From positions 1-64,000 of the forward strand of contig JAFGWM010000005.1 in assembly GCA_016937155.1 (NCBI GenBank): DNA of 64,000 bases, read 5' to 3'. Origin of the DNA: Deltaproteobacteria bacterium (GTDB lineage Bacteria > Myxococcota_A > Polyangia > HGW-17). A program made the translations under genes and the position numbers. Shown piece after piece: positions 55,531 to 64,000 of this stretch; within the stretch, counting starts at the first letter, position 1; every line of letters starts with the position of its first letter. The notes under the pieces are model-generated. The model was given only the letters and a program-made list of their open reading frames with translations. It had not been told where the DNA came from and made no database searches.

Positions 55531-56379
55531 ATGAGCTGTTATTCCGAGACAATAGGTTACTGGAAAATTAAAGAACTCGAAGAAAATCAATGGAGCGGTG
55601 GTGTAGTTTTTTTAAACGGTGAAAATCAGGCAGGAAGAATTCTCTTTTCTGAAGGACTTATCAGCTGGGCTGACTCTGTTACTCAGACTGAGAATCTGTT
55701 TACTGCATTACAATCACTGGCTCAGGTTGGTAAAGAAGATATCCTTTTTGCGGAATCCCTGTTTCAGGAAAAAAAAGGGAAATCAAATTTTGTAAATATT
55801 CTTGAAAGCAGTGGTCTTGTTGCATTTTGGACTCTACGGGAGTGTTTAAGAGTTCATATAAATTCTGCGGTGAAGGATCTGCTGTGCAATAGCGATTTGA
55901 AAATAGTGGAGAATGAGAATCTCAAAATAAGTGCCAGTAAACATGTATATACCCTTGATGAACTGGAACTGGCACAAAGTTTTTCAGAAACCAGCGGTTT
56001 TGATTATGGAAAAATATCCGGGGTTGATTATATTGAGGTCAGGACCCGGTTGGATGGAATAATAATGAAATGGCCTGAAGAGGCTCCCTATGATGAGACA
56101 ATTGACATTATATCCGGCGTAAGAGATTATATTGATTCAGAAAAATCTGATTATATTGAAGTCCCGTTTCTAACAACATTTCACTATCGACATGGAGTTT
56201 ATATCCATTCAATTCTTCCTGATATCTATGGAACTTCACTTTTTTCAAGATTGGGAACAGTTCAGGATATTAATTCAGTAATTCAGGCATTTAAAAAATT
56301 TCCAACGTATATTATTATGCAGCTTTCCAATACTACAATCCCCATCAGAACGATGGCAGACGAGGAAGATGATGGCTGA
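55531..56379 (+). CDS. PATAN/DUF4388-like protein (uncertain)
   Basis: The 282-residue protein's N-terminal 110 residues resemble the DUF4388/PATAN fold of deltaproteobacterial signalling proteins, with SGGVVFLNGENQAGRILFSEGLISWAD followed by NLFTALQSLAQVGKEDILFAESLF. Its C-terminal half (about 140-270) reads as a second unrelated helical/beta domain, with WPEEAPYDETIDIISGVRDYI. No enzymatic motif is visible. It overlaps the next gene by 11 bases, so the two products probably act together. PATAN domains usually mediate protein contacts in two-component or chemosensory networks. Confidence 0.6.
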   Translation: MSCYSETIGYWKIKELEENQWSGGVVFLNGENQAGRILFSEGLISWADSVTQTENLFTALQSLAQVGKEDILFAESLFQEKKGKSNFVNILESSGLVAFWTLRECLRVHINSAVKDLLCNSDLKIVENENLKISASKHVYTLDELELAQSFSETSGFDYGKISGVDYIEVRTRLDGIIMKWPEEAPYDETIDIISGVRDYIDSEKSDYIEVPFLTTFHYRHGVYIHSILPDIYGTSLFSRLGTVQDINSVIQAFKKFPTYIIMQLSNTTIPIRTMADEEDDG

Positions 56380-57781
56380 GAAAATACGTGATGAATTGTC
56401 AGGCATGCTTGGATCCCTTCTGGGTGATTCTTCATTTCTTGAAGTGGACAGACGGCTCAAGTCTCCGAATATTTTTTCAATTCTCAGAATGCAGTATAGA
56501 AAAAGTATTTATAATTCTTTACTGGCCTACATTCTAAATCCTCATGAAAATCATGGGCTTGAGGATAATTTTCTGAGGCTGTTTATTTCCAAGGCGCTTC
56601 AAAGTTCCCCCCTGAAAAAAGAAGTTGATATGCAGTTGAGTCCAATTCCTTACGAAAAAGTAAGTGAAAGTATTCTTGACTGGGATAAACTTGATATTCT
56701 GAGTGCCGACTTACGTGAAACCATGGTTGTCACCGACTATCCTCTGGGTGATGAGGGCCGGACTGTTGATCTGTGCATCTGGAATGAACCATATAGCTTT
56801 GCAATCTATGTGGAGAATATGGTCAGTGCAAGGGACAGTTGGAAGAAATATCATGGCAGTGGTGAGAAATATGCCAAATCTCTTGCCAATGAGTACCTGC
56901 TGGATCTGTATAAAAGGTGGGGAGATGAATCAGGTGATATGCAGTATAAAATCCTCCCTGTTTTCCTTACAAACTCAGGAGAAAAGCCGGGGGAGGTGCA
57001 TCTCACAAGAGTTCTGGATTATTCCTGGATGATTGATGAACTGGAGCCTTTTCTGCTTTTCCCGACTATTTCATCACATGCTAAAATGCTCCTTTCTGAT
57101 TTTGTCGAGCATCTTAAACGTGAGCAGGCTGAAAAACTTGATCCTGAATTTTATTCAAAACTTAATTATCTTACTGATATATATGGGGTGGTTATAAGCA
57201 GGATGCATGATCACATCATGGAATGCAATGGTTGTGACACTGAAGAGGACCTGATAATTGCCTATCATGATATTTATCGCAGACACAGTGATACAATTGA
57301 TACCCTATGGCTTTACAGTGATTCAAAAACATTTCCGGTGGTGAAACAGATCCGAGATGAAATAGATTCTCTCAAGCATGATGAACAGATGTCTGTATTT
57401 CAAACTCCCAGCACAATAAGTGCATCACACCAGAGCTGGATTACACTTGAAGGGACAGATACTCATGGAAAAAAGGTTTCCAGTGAAAGCTTTTTAGCTG
57501 AAGTTTACTTCAGTGCATCAATCGGAAGTTGTGGAATTTTTGTGTATCAGGAGCCTACAAGGGGTATGATAGACAGAATCTGGATGAAAGCTCAGGAAAT
57601 ATCAGAGGAAATGGATATCGAACTTTATCCAAGAAAGGTTCTCAGTCGAAATTTTCATCTGGTGAAGAAAACCTACGATACTTTTAATTCACTGGATATT
57701 GCAAGGGATTTTATAAGGTTCTACAGGATGCTTGAAGAAGTGTTTTCAGAAGTACTGCCGGGAAAGTCTAAAACTCTTTAA
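56369..57781 (+). CDS. PD-(D/E)XK superfamily protein with degenerate active site
   Basis: The 470-residue protein begins with a PDDEXK_4-like N-terminus ([23 protein letters not shown] at about 50-72). The nuclease core reads [20 protein letters not shown] at 133-152. Asp134 and Glu149 are in place, but the usual E-N-K has become E-N-M (Met151), so the catalytic Lys appears lost. It may be a non-cutting scaffold or a sensor derived from a nuclease. Its start overlaps the PATAN-like gene by 11 bases; its 3' end overlaps the convergent chemoreceptor gene by 14 bases. Family assignment from pattern is tentative. Confidence 0.65.
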   Translation: MMAEKIRDELSGMLGSLLGDSSFLEVDRRLKSPNIFSILRMQYRKSIYNSLLAYILNPHENHGLEDNFLRLFISKALQSSPLKKEVDMQLSPIPYEKVSESILDWDKLDILSADLRETMVVTDYPLGDEGRTVDLCIWNEPYSFAIYVENMVSARDSWKKYHGSGEKYAKSLANEYLLDLYKRWGDESGDMQYKILPVFLTNSGEKPGEVHLTRVLDYSWMIDELEPFLLFPTISSHAKMLLSDFVEHLKREQAEKLDPEFYSKLNYLTDIYGVVISRMHDHIMECNGCDTEEDLIIAYHDIYRRHSDTIDTLWLYSDSKTFPVVKQIRDEIDSLKHDEQMSVFQTPSTISASHQSWITLEGTDTHGKKVSSESFLAEVYFSASIGSCGIFVYQEPTRGMIDRIWMKAQEISEEMDIELYPRKVLSRNFHLVKKTYDTFNSLDIARDFIRFYRMLEEVFSEVLPGKSKTL

Positions 57782-60341
57782 AGTCCATATCATCATCATC
57801 ATCAAAGGGGATTACATCTTCAGGTTTTTTTGAAGGTGCTTTCAGGGCTGGAGCTCTTTTGCCTGCCGATGGCTTTTTCGTTCCGGATCCCAGTGATTTC
57901 ACCGGATTCCTCATCCGTGATCCCATTGAAGAGTTAAGGATGAATTTTTCCACAAGGGATGCAAGTTCAAGTGCCTGAGCTGAAAGTTCCTCACTTGCGC
58001 TGGAACTTTCTTCAGCATTTGCAGCATTCAACTGTGTCACTTCATTCATCTGAGCCACTGCACTGTTCACCTGATCAATGCCACGAGCCTGTTCCTGACT
58101 TGCCACAGCGATTTCTTTTATGATATTTTCAACCTTGGCAATTGCTTCAAGCATATCATCAAGCTGGGTTTTAACTCCGTTTGACATCTGAGCGCCTTCT
58201 TCACTTACATCAACACTTTCCTTTATAAGGTCTTCTGTTTTCTTTGCAGCATCTTTTGAACGGAGTGCAAGATTTCTGACTTCCTCAGCTACCACAGCGA
58301 AACCTCTACCGGCTTCTCCTGCTCTGGCCGCTTCAACAGCTGCATTGAGTGCAAGAAGATTTGTTTGGAATGCAATTTCATTAATGTCCTGAATGATTGC
58401 ACTGGTGCCAACTGCACTGGCTTTGATTCTGGTCATTGCATCAATCAGTTTATCCATATTGGCACTTCCGGAATCAGCTGCTTTTTTAGCACTCTGAGCC
58501 AGATTATTAGCCTGCTGAGAATTGTCTGCATTCTGTCTGGTCATTCCAGCCATTTCTTCCAGAGATGAGGAAGTTTCTTCAAGACTGGAAGCCTGCTCGC
58601 TGGCACCTTCTGCAACCTGCTGAGAGCTTGATGAAATCTGTCCAACAGCTTCCTTCACCTGGAATACACTTTCGTTCACCTGAGACAGAGCATCATGCAA
58701 TGCATTGGCCATCAGATTGATATTATTTTTGATTCTGGCATGATCACCTCTGTATTCTCCAACAACTCTTGAAGTAAGGTCATAATTTGCAAGTTTTTCA
58801 AGAACTCCATCAGCCTCATTGATTGGTTCCATTATGGAATCAATCATTCCGTTGATTCCCGAAATCAGTTCACCCCATCCACCATCAAATCTTGATGCAT
58901 CTGCTCTTGTTTTCAGATTACCGTTCTGAGCGGCACTGGCAAGGTTGTTTGTTGTTTTCAGAAGATCATTCATAACATTCACTGTCTGATTGATGTTGTT
59001 CTTTATTGAGTTAAATTCTCCATGATAGGTGTCAGTGATCTGCTTTGGTATGATACCGGATGAAATGTCTGCCAGATAGCTCGAAGTTACCTCAATAGGT
59101 TTCTTGTATGATTCAGATAGTCTGTTTACACCGTCCAGCATTGATGCCCAGTCGCCCTGGAATGAACCGGAGTCTGCTCTTACTTGAAGATTTCCATCAT
59201 CAGTAGCCTTGACCAGTTTATTTGTTTCACTACTGAATCCTTCAAGAATCCCCTGCATCTTTTTAAAGATATCTGCCAGTTTTCCAATTTCATCTTTTTG
59301 ATTGATGTCGATAGTTCTCTTGAGATCCCCACTTGCGAACCCCTCGGCAACTTCACTTATTTTGTTGACTGGGGTGGTAATCGCTTTGGTTATGAACAGT
59401 GCAAATACTACCGCAAGGAGAAGACCAATTCCTGCAAATATTAGACTGAGTCTGACTGCATCAGTATTTTCTTTTTTCACTCTCGGTCCGATTTCATCCT
59501 GTTCCGATTTCATCATTAGTTTCAGATCTTCAATTTCCTTGGCGATTTTGGGACCAGCTACATTAAAAATATTTTTCTGAACATCAGCCATATCTGTAAC
59601 AGTCTTAGCGGCTGACTTGAAAAAAACACCATACTGCTGTATCATCCCTTTTATTTTTTCGGCGTCAGATATCTGTGAAGGATCCTTTGAAACCACGTTA
59701 AATCCCTCCATTTTAGTGGAGGCAAGAGCCAGTTTTGAACTTGCCAGCTCGGAAAACTGTGAACGGGAAGTATAGACAAATTTTGTTACCGCAAGACGTG
59801 CATTAAGTATTGCGGTGATACTATCCTCTGCTCTTACAACCACTTCGGGTTCGGCATTTTTCTGGGCCTTTTTTGACATTGCAGTGAGACTTTTGAGGAT
59901 TTTCTCTTCCATAGTCTGCATATCGGTATAGACCAGTTTTTCCCTTTCAAGATAACTTTTATGCATGAGGTTGAATCCCTCAACATATTTTTCAATCCCA
60001 GCCTTAATGTCAGTTATTACTTTCTTCTTTTTGGGATTGTTTATCTTCGAATCAGTCTCAGATATAAGATCATATGTCTGCTTGGTTCTCTGGCGAAATC
60101 TGTTAAAAATATCCTTGGTATGTGATGCCTGATATTTTTCATTATTCACGCGCATGGACAGAAAGTTGGCCTGAATTCTACCCACATTCACATTGTCGAT
60201 TGCAATTTTGCGGTAGCTGCTGAACCCTATATCACCATTGTTAAGTCCGTTGTATCCTATGTAGGCTACAAGAGCCAGTAGAATTGTGGCTACACCAAAC
60301 CCAATAGCAAGTTTTAAACCGATTGATAGATTCTTGAACAT
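57768..60341 (-). CDS. Methyl-accepting chemotaxis protein with poly-HAMP linker and acidic CheR-tether-like tail
   Basis: The 857-residue receptor has TM1 at about 9-30, a periplasmic four-helix-like sensor to about 300, TM2, and at least three HAMP-like units. These include repeats with the pattern [19 protein letters not shown] and [19 protein letters not shown]. The signalling tip is [24 protein letters not shown]. The C-terminus is a Pro/Ala/Lys linker followed by [12 protein letters not shown]. It ends with an aromatic-containing pentapeptide-like sequence, which in other receptors recruits CheR/CheB. Poly-HAMP spacing like this is typical of deltaproteobacterial receptors. Confidence 0.92.
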   Translation of the reverse strand: MFKNLSIGLKLAIGFGVATILLALVAYIGYNGLNNGDIGFSSYRKIAIDNVNVGRIQANFLSMRVNNEKYQASHTKDIFNRFRQRTKQTYDLISETDSKINNPKKKKVITDIKAGIEKYVEGFNLMHKSYLEREKLVYTDMQTMEEKILKSLTAMSKKAQKNAEPEVVVRAEDSITAILNARLAVTKFVYTSRSQFSELASSKLALASTKMEGFNVVSKDPSQISDAEKIKGMIQQYGVFFKSAAKTVTDMADVQKNIFNVAGPKIAKEIEDLKLMMKSEQDEIGPRVKKENTDAVRLSLIFAGIGLLLAVVFALFITKAITTPVNKISEVAEGFASGDLKRTIDINQKDEIGKLADIFKKMQGILEGFSSETNKLVKATDDGNLQVRADSGSFQGDWASMLDGVNRLSESYKKPIEVTSSYLADISSGIIPKQITDTYHGEFNSIKNNINQTVNVMNDLLKTTNNLASAAQNGNLKTRADASRFDGGWGELISGINGMIDSIMEPINEADGVLEKLANYDLTSRVVGEYRGDHARIKNNINLMANALHDALSQVNESVFQVKEAVGQISSSSQQVAEGASEQASSLEETSSSLEEMAGMTRQNADNSQQANNLAQSAKKAADSGSANMDKLIDAMTRIKASAVGTSAIIQDINEIAFQTNLLALNAAVEAARAGEAGRGFAVVAEEVRNLALRSKDAAKKTEDLIKESVDVSEEGAQMSNGVKTQLDDMLEAIAKVENIIKEIAVASQEQARGIDQVNSAVAQMNEVTQLNAANAEESSSASEELSAQALELASLVEKFILNSSMGSRMRNPVKSLGSGTKKPSAGKRAPALKAPSKKPEDVIPFDDDDDMDFKEF

Positions 60342-60598
60342 ATCGACTCCTTTTCATGTGGATTATCATTCTCAATGCGGATCAATCGGACTTACCTGAA
60401 GGAAGTTTAGAAAAATAATTAATTTTTAATTTTTACAAGTAGTAATACAAGCAAAAGCTCTGAATTCAAGTGCAGGGTGGTAAACGTATGTTTGGCATAA
60501 ACATCAAAAATCATACAATATAAATATCCAGAATGGTTTACAGTGAATGCTTTCAGGGCAAGTAATATTCAACTGATATATCTTTATGTATGGTGATT

Positions 60599-61129
60599 TT
60601 AGCAGCGATTCACACAAGTCAATGAAGTTATCTGAGTTTCTCGGTGATACTGTGAAAAATTACATGATTGATAAAATCCAACAGCACCAGGATCATCAAG
60701 ATCACAAGTGTGAAGCCATATGGTTTCACATCCGAAATCATATGCCATGGATTTTGCCTTGGCCATTATTTTCTTACCATGGCCCTGATGAGTGAATTCT
60801 GGAAACAGCCCAAAATACACTATTTCGGCTCGGGGAAAAACCAGATTAAGCTCAAAAAATCCTATTGGTGAGTTTTGAAACATTGCTGCAAAAATTCTTA
60901 CATTTTTCTGGTTTAATCTTGTATTCCAGTTTTCGACACTCCAAGAATTACGTTCATACCAGTTCCAGGGTTCACCACAGCTCATGTAGAGAAATGATGC
61001 AAATCTTCCGCCTTTGTTTCCCAGTTGAAGAAAGGATAATTCATTATAACCGAGATTTTCACCGGCCCTGTCAATTGAAGTAAGGGGACACTCCATGTAA
61101 GTTACCTCAGTTTTAATAAAATCGCCCAT
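60599..61129 (-). CDS. GNAT-family N-acetyltransferase
   Basis: The 176-residue protein shows the GNAT core: the beta-4 strand IVYFGLFPEF, the acetyl-CoA pyrophosphate loop HQGHGK (motif A, Q/R-x-x-G-x-G/A), and the following helix KIMAKAKSMAYDFG. WLHTCDLDDPGAVGFYQSCNF near the C-terminus fits motif B. The acetyl acceptor is unknown. It precedes the chemoreceptor gene on the same strand by 257 bases and follows the small lipoprotein gene by 2 bases. Confidence 0.88.
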   Translation of the reverse strand: MGDFIKTEVTYMECPLTSIDRAGENLGYNELSFLQLGNKGGRFASFLYMSCGEPWNWYERNSWSVENWNTRLNQKNVRIFAAMFQNSPIGFFELNLVFPRAEIVYFGLFPEFTHQGHGKKIMAKAKSMAYDFGCETIWLHTCDLDDPGAVGFYQSCNFSQYHRETQITSLTCVNRC

Positions 61130-61131
61130 AT

Positions 61132-61641
61132 TTACTTCCTGTTTGCTGATTGTTTCAGTACCAAATACGAATCAGACAGTTTTCTGTAATTTTTTCTCAG
61201 TTTTACAAAATTATTCAGTCTGGTTTTATCCGGTGCCCATTCTCTGTTTTGCCCAAACTCCCTTAAGAGTTCAGTCTGATCATATAAATTAGTGGCAAGT
61301 CTGGAAAGTAAATCAGTATCGGAATTTTTAACATTTTTTACGGTCACTTTATTTAGCTTTTTTTTTAAGTTATCTGCTTTTTGCATTACAAGGGCACATC
61401 TTCGTGTGAAGGACGCAAGGCCTGAATCGCTTACCTTATGAATTACCGAAGAAAGACTTTCAAGTTCATTTATGCACAAGTCCAGATCAGGAGAAAACTC
61501 AGCTATAAGTGCGGATCTGGATTGAAAATTTTTAGATTTTACTTCAACTGTTCCTGCATCATTTTCTACTGATTTTTTTTTTGAACTGCACGCTGTAACG
61601 ATCAGGACAAAAAAGATGATAGACCATTTGAATTTCATCAT
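61132..61641 (-). CDS. Small helical lipoprotein (unknown)
   Basis: The 169-residue product has a lipobox VTAC (Cys18) and a polar, Lys/Ser-rich mature part with predicted helices, including LCINELESLSSVIHKVSDSGLASFTRRC. It has only two mature Cys. No family is recognised. It lies 2 bases before the GNAT gene on the same strand and 111 bases from the divergent Cys-rich lipoprotein gene. Confidence 0.72.
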   Translation of the reverse strand: MMKFKWSIIFFVLIVTACSSKKKSVENDAGTVEVKSKNFQSRSALIAEFSPDLDLCINELESLSSVIHKVSDSGLASFTRRCALVMQKADNLKKKLNKVTVKNVKNSDTDLLSRLATNLYDQTELLREFGQNREWAPDKTRLNNFVKLRKNYRKLSDSYLVLKQSANRK

Positions 61642-61695
61642 TGAAAACAGCTCTCCAAGATTGGCAGTATCAACTGAAAAAAATTAAATATCAAC

Positions 61696-61723
61696 TTGCT
61701 TTTTGGATATCTGCCAGTATACT
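61696..61723 (+). promoter_or_regulatory. Candidate sigma-70 promoter of the Cys-rich repeat lipoprotein gene
   Basis: TTGCTT (61696-61701) and TATACT (61718-61723) are 16 bases apart. A start near 61730 would give a leader of about 23 bases to the ATG at 61753, with AAGGAGG as ribosome site. The -10 is close to consensus. Confidence 0.55.
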
Positions 61724-61752
61724 ACGCTTTACTTCAAAAGGAGGATCTTATT

Positions 61753-63687
61753 ATGAAGAAGTTACTTAGTACATTAGCATTGGTTGGTGTTGTTGCTTTT
61801 GCAGCGTGTGATGATGACTCATCAAATAACACCACAAACAACAATCAGAATTGTGGAAACGGTATAGTTGATGATGGCGAAGACTGTGACGGATCAGTGG
61901 ACATCGTTTGTACAGACCTTGACGGCTGGGGATTCGACGGTGGAACACTTACCTGTAACAGCGACTGTACCTTCAATATGACAGAGTGCACTGGCGGTCC
62001 CGAATGTGGTGACGGCGTTGCAGAAGGTGATGAAGAATGTGACGAAACTGATCTTCGTGACATGGACTGTACTGACGAGGGATTCACCAGTGGAACACTT
62101 TCCTGTAACACTGATTGTACACTGAATGTTGAATCATGTTCCGATGAAGAAGATCTTTGCGGAAATGGTGTTATTGACGGCGACGAAGTATGTGACGGCG
62201 CTGCACACGGCACTGCCACCTGTGAAGATTATGGTTATTCCAATGGTTATCTTGTATGTAATACCGATTGCACAGGATTCAATCTCGGTAGTTGTGCCAA
62301 TGTTCCTGGTGAGTGTGGTAATGGCGTTGTAGAGTGGGCTGAAGCATGTGACGGTGAGATTTCTGATACATGTGAAGATTATGGTTTTGATGGTGGAACA
62401 CTTTCCTGTAATGATGACTGTTCAGTAGATTTCAGCGCATGTATCGGTGATTACTGCGAACTTAATGACTGGTATGGCGATGAATACTGTGATGCATGCG
62501 AGCTCATGGGTGGTGTTCACGATCCAGATTGTGACTCAGTCTGTTCAGAGAGTGATGGTACATGTGGAAGTTATCAGGATCAGCTCGTTGGTTCTACAAC
62601 ATGTCTCGGCCTTGTAGGTACAGAGGACCCCGATTGTGGCGAATGTGGCAATGGTACATGGGATCAGTTCGGTACATACGGAAATCAGGTTGAAGACTGT
62701 GACGGCACCGATGTTGGCGGATATTCCTGTACAGATTTCGGTGATTCCTTTGCTGGTGGTACACTGGCATGCAGTGACAACTGTAAATATGATTTAAGCG
62801 GATGTATTCCTCCCGTATGTGGAAATGGTATACTTGAAGCTGGTGAAACATGTGACGGTACTGACTTTGGTGGCGCAACATGTTCAACTTCCGGTGAATT
62901 TGATGATGGTGATCTTTCATGCAGTAATGACTGTACTGAAATAGTTACCACAGCATGTGTTGCTGCAACATGTGGTAATGACCTTGTTGGTGGCAGTGAA
63001 GATTGTGACAATGACAACCTCAATGGTTCCACATGTTCCGACGTTGGTAATTATGATAGTGGTACACTTGCATGTGATGCCTGTTCATTTGATGACTCAG
63101 GCTGTGTTGAAGCAGTTTGTGGTAATGGACTCCTTGGTGGTGATGAAGTATGTGACGGTTCCGAACTCGGGGAACCCGGATTTGCTTGTACTGACCTCGG
63201 ATACACCGGTGGTGATCTTTCCTGTCTTGATTGTTCAGGATGGTCTGCAAGTGAGTGCACAGGCTTTGAATGTAATGTAGCTGCTGACCTCGGTACTTTC
63301 AGCGGTACTGAAATTGTGGAAACCGGAGATATCTGTGACGGTGACGGCACAATGGTATTCAATGGCTATGTTGGAACTGATTACGGCGCAGACGGCACTG
63401 AAAAAGTTTTCACACTTACTCTTGAAGCAGGTGCAAGTGTTAATATCGAATATGCTGGTGCTGATGATAACGTTATTATGGTTGTTACAGATTGTGGCGA
63501 TCTTATGGGTTATGGCGCTGTTTCCGTTGATGCAGATTATGAGACTTTTGTTGAGACTCTTACTCTCACAAATGAAACAGAGGCATCAGTTACTTATTAT
63601 GTAGTTGCAGATTTCTACGAGTATGACTGTGCTGATGGCGCAGGAAGTGGTGAATTCACACTCACAGTTAGTGCACCTTCTAAATAA
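61753..63687 (+). CDS. Cys-rich repeat lipoprotein (DUF4215-like modules)
   Basis: The ATG at 61753 (AAGGAGG upstream) gives 644 residues. The signal ends FAAC (Cys19) followed by Asp-Asp-Asp. About a dozen modules of roughly 35-45 residues then follow the pattern CGNG-x3-GEECDG-x8-C-x5-G-x-L-x-C-x-x-DC, the DUF4215-like Cys-rich pattern common in Myxococcota. The last 120 residues are a beta domain resembling the bacterial pre-peptidase C-terminal fold, with FTLTLEAGASVNIEYAG and FTLTVSAPSK. It should be an exported, disulfide-rich surface protein; no catalytic domain is seen. It is the longest Cys-rich protein of the window. Confidence 0.87.
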   Translation: MKKLLSTLALVGVVAFAACDDDSSNNTTNNNQNCGNGIVDDGEDCDGSVDIVCTDLDGWGFDGGTLTCNSDCTFNMTECTGGPECGDGVAEGDEECDETDLRDMDCTDEGFTSGTLSCNTDCTLNVESCSDEEDLCGNGVIDGDEVCDGAAHGTATCEDYGYSNGYLVCNTDCTGFNLGSCANVPGECGNGVVEWAEACDGEISDTCEDYGFDGGTLSCNDDCSVDFSACIGDYCELNDWYGDEYCDACELMGGVHDPDCDSVCSESDGTCGSYQDQLVGSTTCLGLVGTEDPDCGECGNGTWDQFGTYGNQVEDCDGTDVGGYSCTDFGDSFAGGTLACSDNCKYDLSGCIPPVCGNGILEAGETCDGTDFGGATCSTSGEFDDGDLSCSNDCTEIVTTACVAATCGNDLVGGSEDCDNDNLNGSTCSDVGNYDSGTLACDACSFDDSGCVEAVCGNGLLGGDEVCDGSELGEPGFACTDLGYTGGDLSCLDCSGWSASECTGFECNVAADLGTFSGTEIVETGDICDGDGTMVFNGYVGTDYGADGTEKVFTLTLEAGASVNIEYAGADDNVIMVVTDCGDLMGYGAVSVDADYETFVETLTLTNETEASVTYYVVADFYEYDCADGAGSGEFTLTVSAPSK

Positions 63688-64000
63688 TTTCCTCCCGGTA
63701 ATTATTTCCAGTAATAGTTCTAAATAAAAATCAAAAATCCCGCGTAATTCCATTACAGATTCCATTTCTGAAAGAGCGTGGAAGTCAGTCTCCAAAGTTC
63801 TGACCGGACAAGTATTTCCACCTGACCAGGCTCCAACTGAAAATCTTGGAAGACTATCTCAAAAGTCCGGTGAGGCTGGTATTCATGTGGTTATAAATTC
63901 AAAGTGAGGGAAGGGGAGTCTTTAAACTGAATATGGTTTTTTAGGCTGTTTTGATTAAGCCGAATCGAATAAGATTATCAATCCATGGAAATACGTGTCT
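63688..64000. other. Terminal 313 bases without a confident gene
   Basis: Only a short open stretch was noticed, in the plus frame reading through about 63745-63906. It reads AWKSVSKVLTGQVFPPDQAP and later GEAGIHVVINSK, but has no start codon or ribosome site. It could be a 3' remnant of a decayed gene. A weak 7-bp AT stem (63683-63689 with 63700-63706) lies right after the lipoprotein stop; it is not followed by a T-run. Nothing else is recognised up to the window end. Confidence 0.4.

Noticed and set aside
61845..63362. Several long minus-strand frames opposite the Cys-rich lipoprotein
   Set aside because: The tandem repeats of the real gene generate repeated Ser/His/Pro-rich antisense frames; none has a start signal.

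Overview
The window looks like a stretch of chromosome from a flagellated, diderm, low-G+C (roughly 40% by eye) bacterium of deltaproteobacterial grade, such as Myxococcota, Bradymonadota or a neighbouring lineage. The evidence is flagellar L- and P-ring genes, many lipoproteins with clear lipoboxes, a TonB-dependent receptor, an MJ0042-type zinc ribbon + GYF + TPR protein, Cys-rich repeat lipoproteins, the order ftsH-folP-cdaA-cdaR, and sigma-54 promoters in front of flagellar genes. No rRNA, tRNA, CRISPR array, transposase or phage gene was recognised. The taxonomic call is an inference from gene content.

Layout. 1-243 is the 3' end of a PD-(D/E)XK-type gene cut by the window edge. 438-8764 (minus) is an operon reading ftsH, folP, cdaA (diadenylate cyclase), cdaR, nhaC and a lipoprotein S9 peptidase, which joins c-di-AMP synthesis to a sodium/proton antiporter. 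9082-10068 is an orphan fliM behind a good sigma-54 promoter. 10070-15250 holds separate housekeeping or unknown genes: a MepA-type murein endopeptidase, a NeuC-type epimerase, an AlkD-type glycosylase, an exported unknown and a DUF362 ferredoxin protein. 15300-21985 is a flagellar operon, flgA-H-I-J-M-N-K-L, also behind a sigma-54 promoter, in which FlgJ carries an M23 peptidase domain.

22036-26816 (minus) holds a lipoprotein with eight 41-residue Cys-rich repeats and two lamin-tail-like domains, and a chemoreceptor. 26991-32488 (plus) is a compact seven-gene uptake operon: two small lipoproteins, a TonB-dependent receptor, ECF S component, methyltransferase, ECF T component and ECF ATPase. 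Its promoter overlaps an inverted repeat very like the NikR box described for Desulfovibrio, so a nickel (or cobalt) uptake system with a non-NikM S component is suggested. This is the most interesting candidate system in the window.

32491-33357 is an RluA-type pseudouridine synthase. 33551-48603 is a long plus-strand run: a Sel1-repeat lipoprotein, a Lys/Cys-rich lipoprotein, PP2C phosphatase, unknown lipoprotein, TatA, membrane-fused spermidine synthase, zinc-ribbon/GYF/TPR protein, lipoprotein SppA, a membrane unknown, a double cyclic-nucleotide-domain protein, a YbhN-like membrane protein and MoeA. From the phosphatase onward the genes are nearly gap-free. 48564-55439 is a minus-strand block: COG2509-like flavoprotein, CDP-alcohol phosphatidyltransferase, FmdB zinc ribbon, an RpoD-family sigma factor whose -10 overlaps a perfect palindrome, and a transglutaminase/DUF58 pair. 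55531-57781 is a two-gene unit with a degenerate PD-(D/E)XK protein. 57768-61641 (minus) holds a second chemoreceptor, a GNAT acetyltransferase and a small lipoprotein. 61753-63687 encodes a Cys-rich repeat lipoprotein, and the last 313 bases hold no confident gene.
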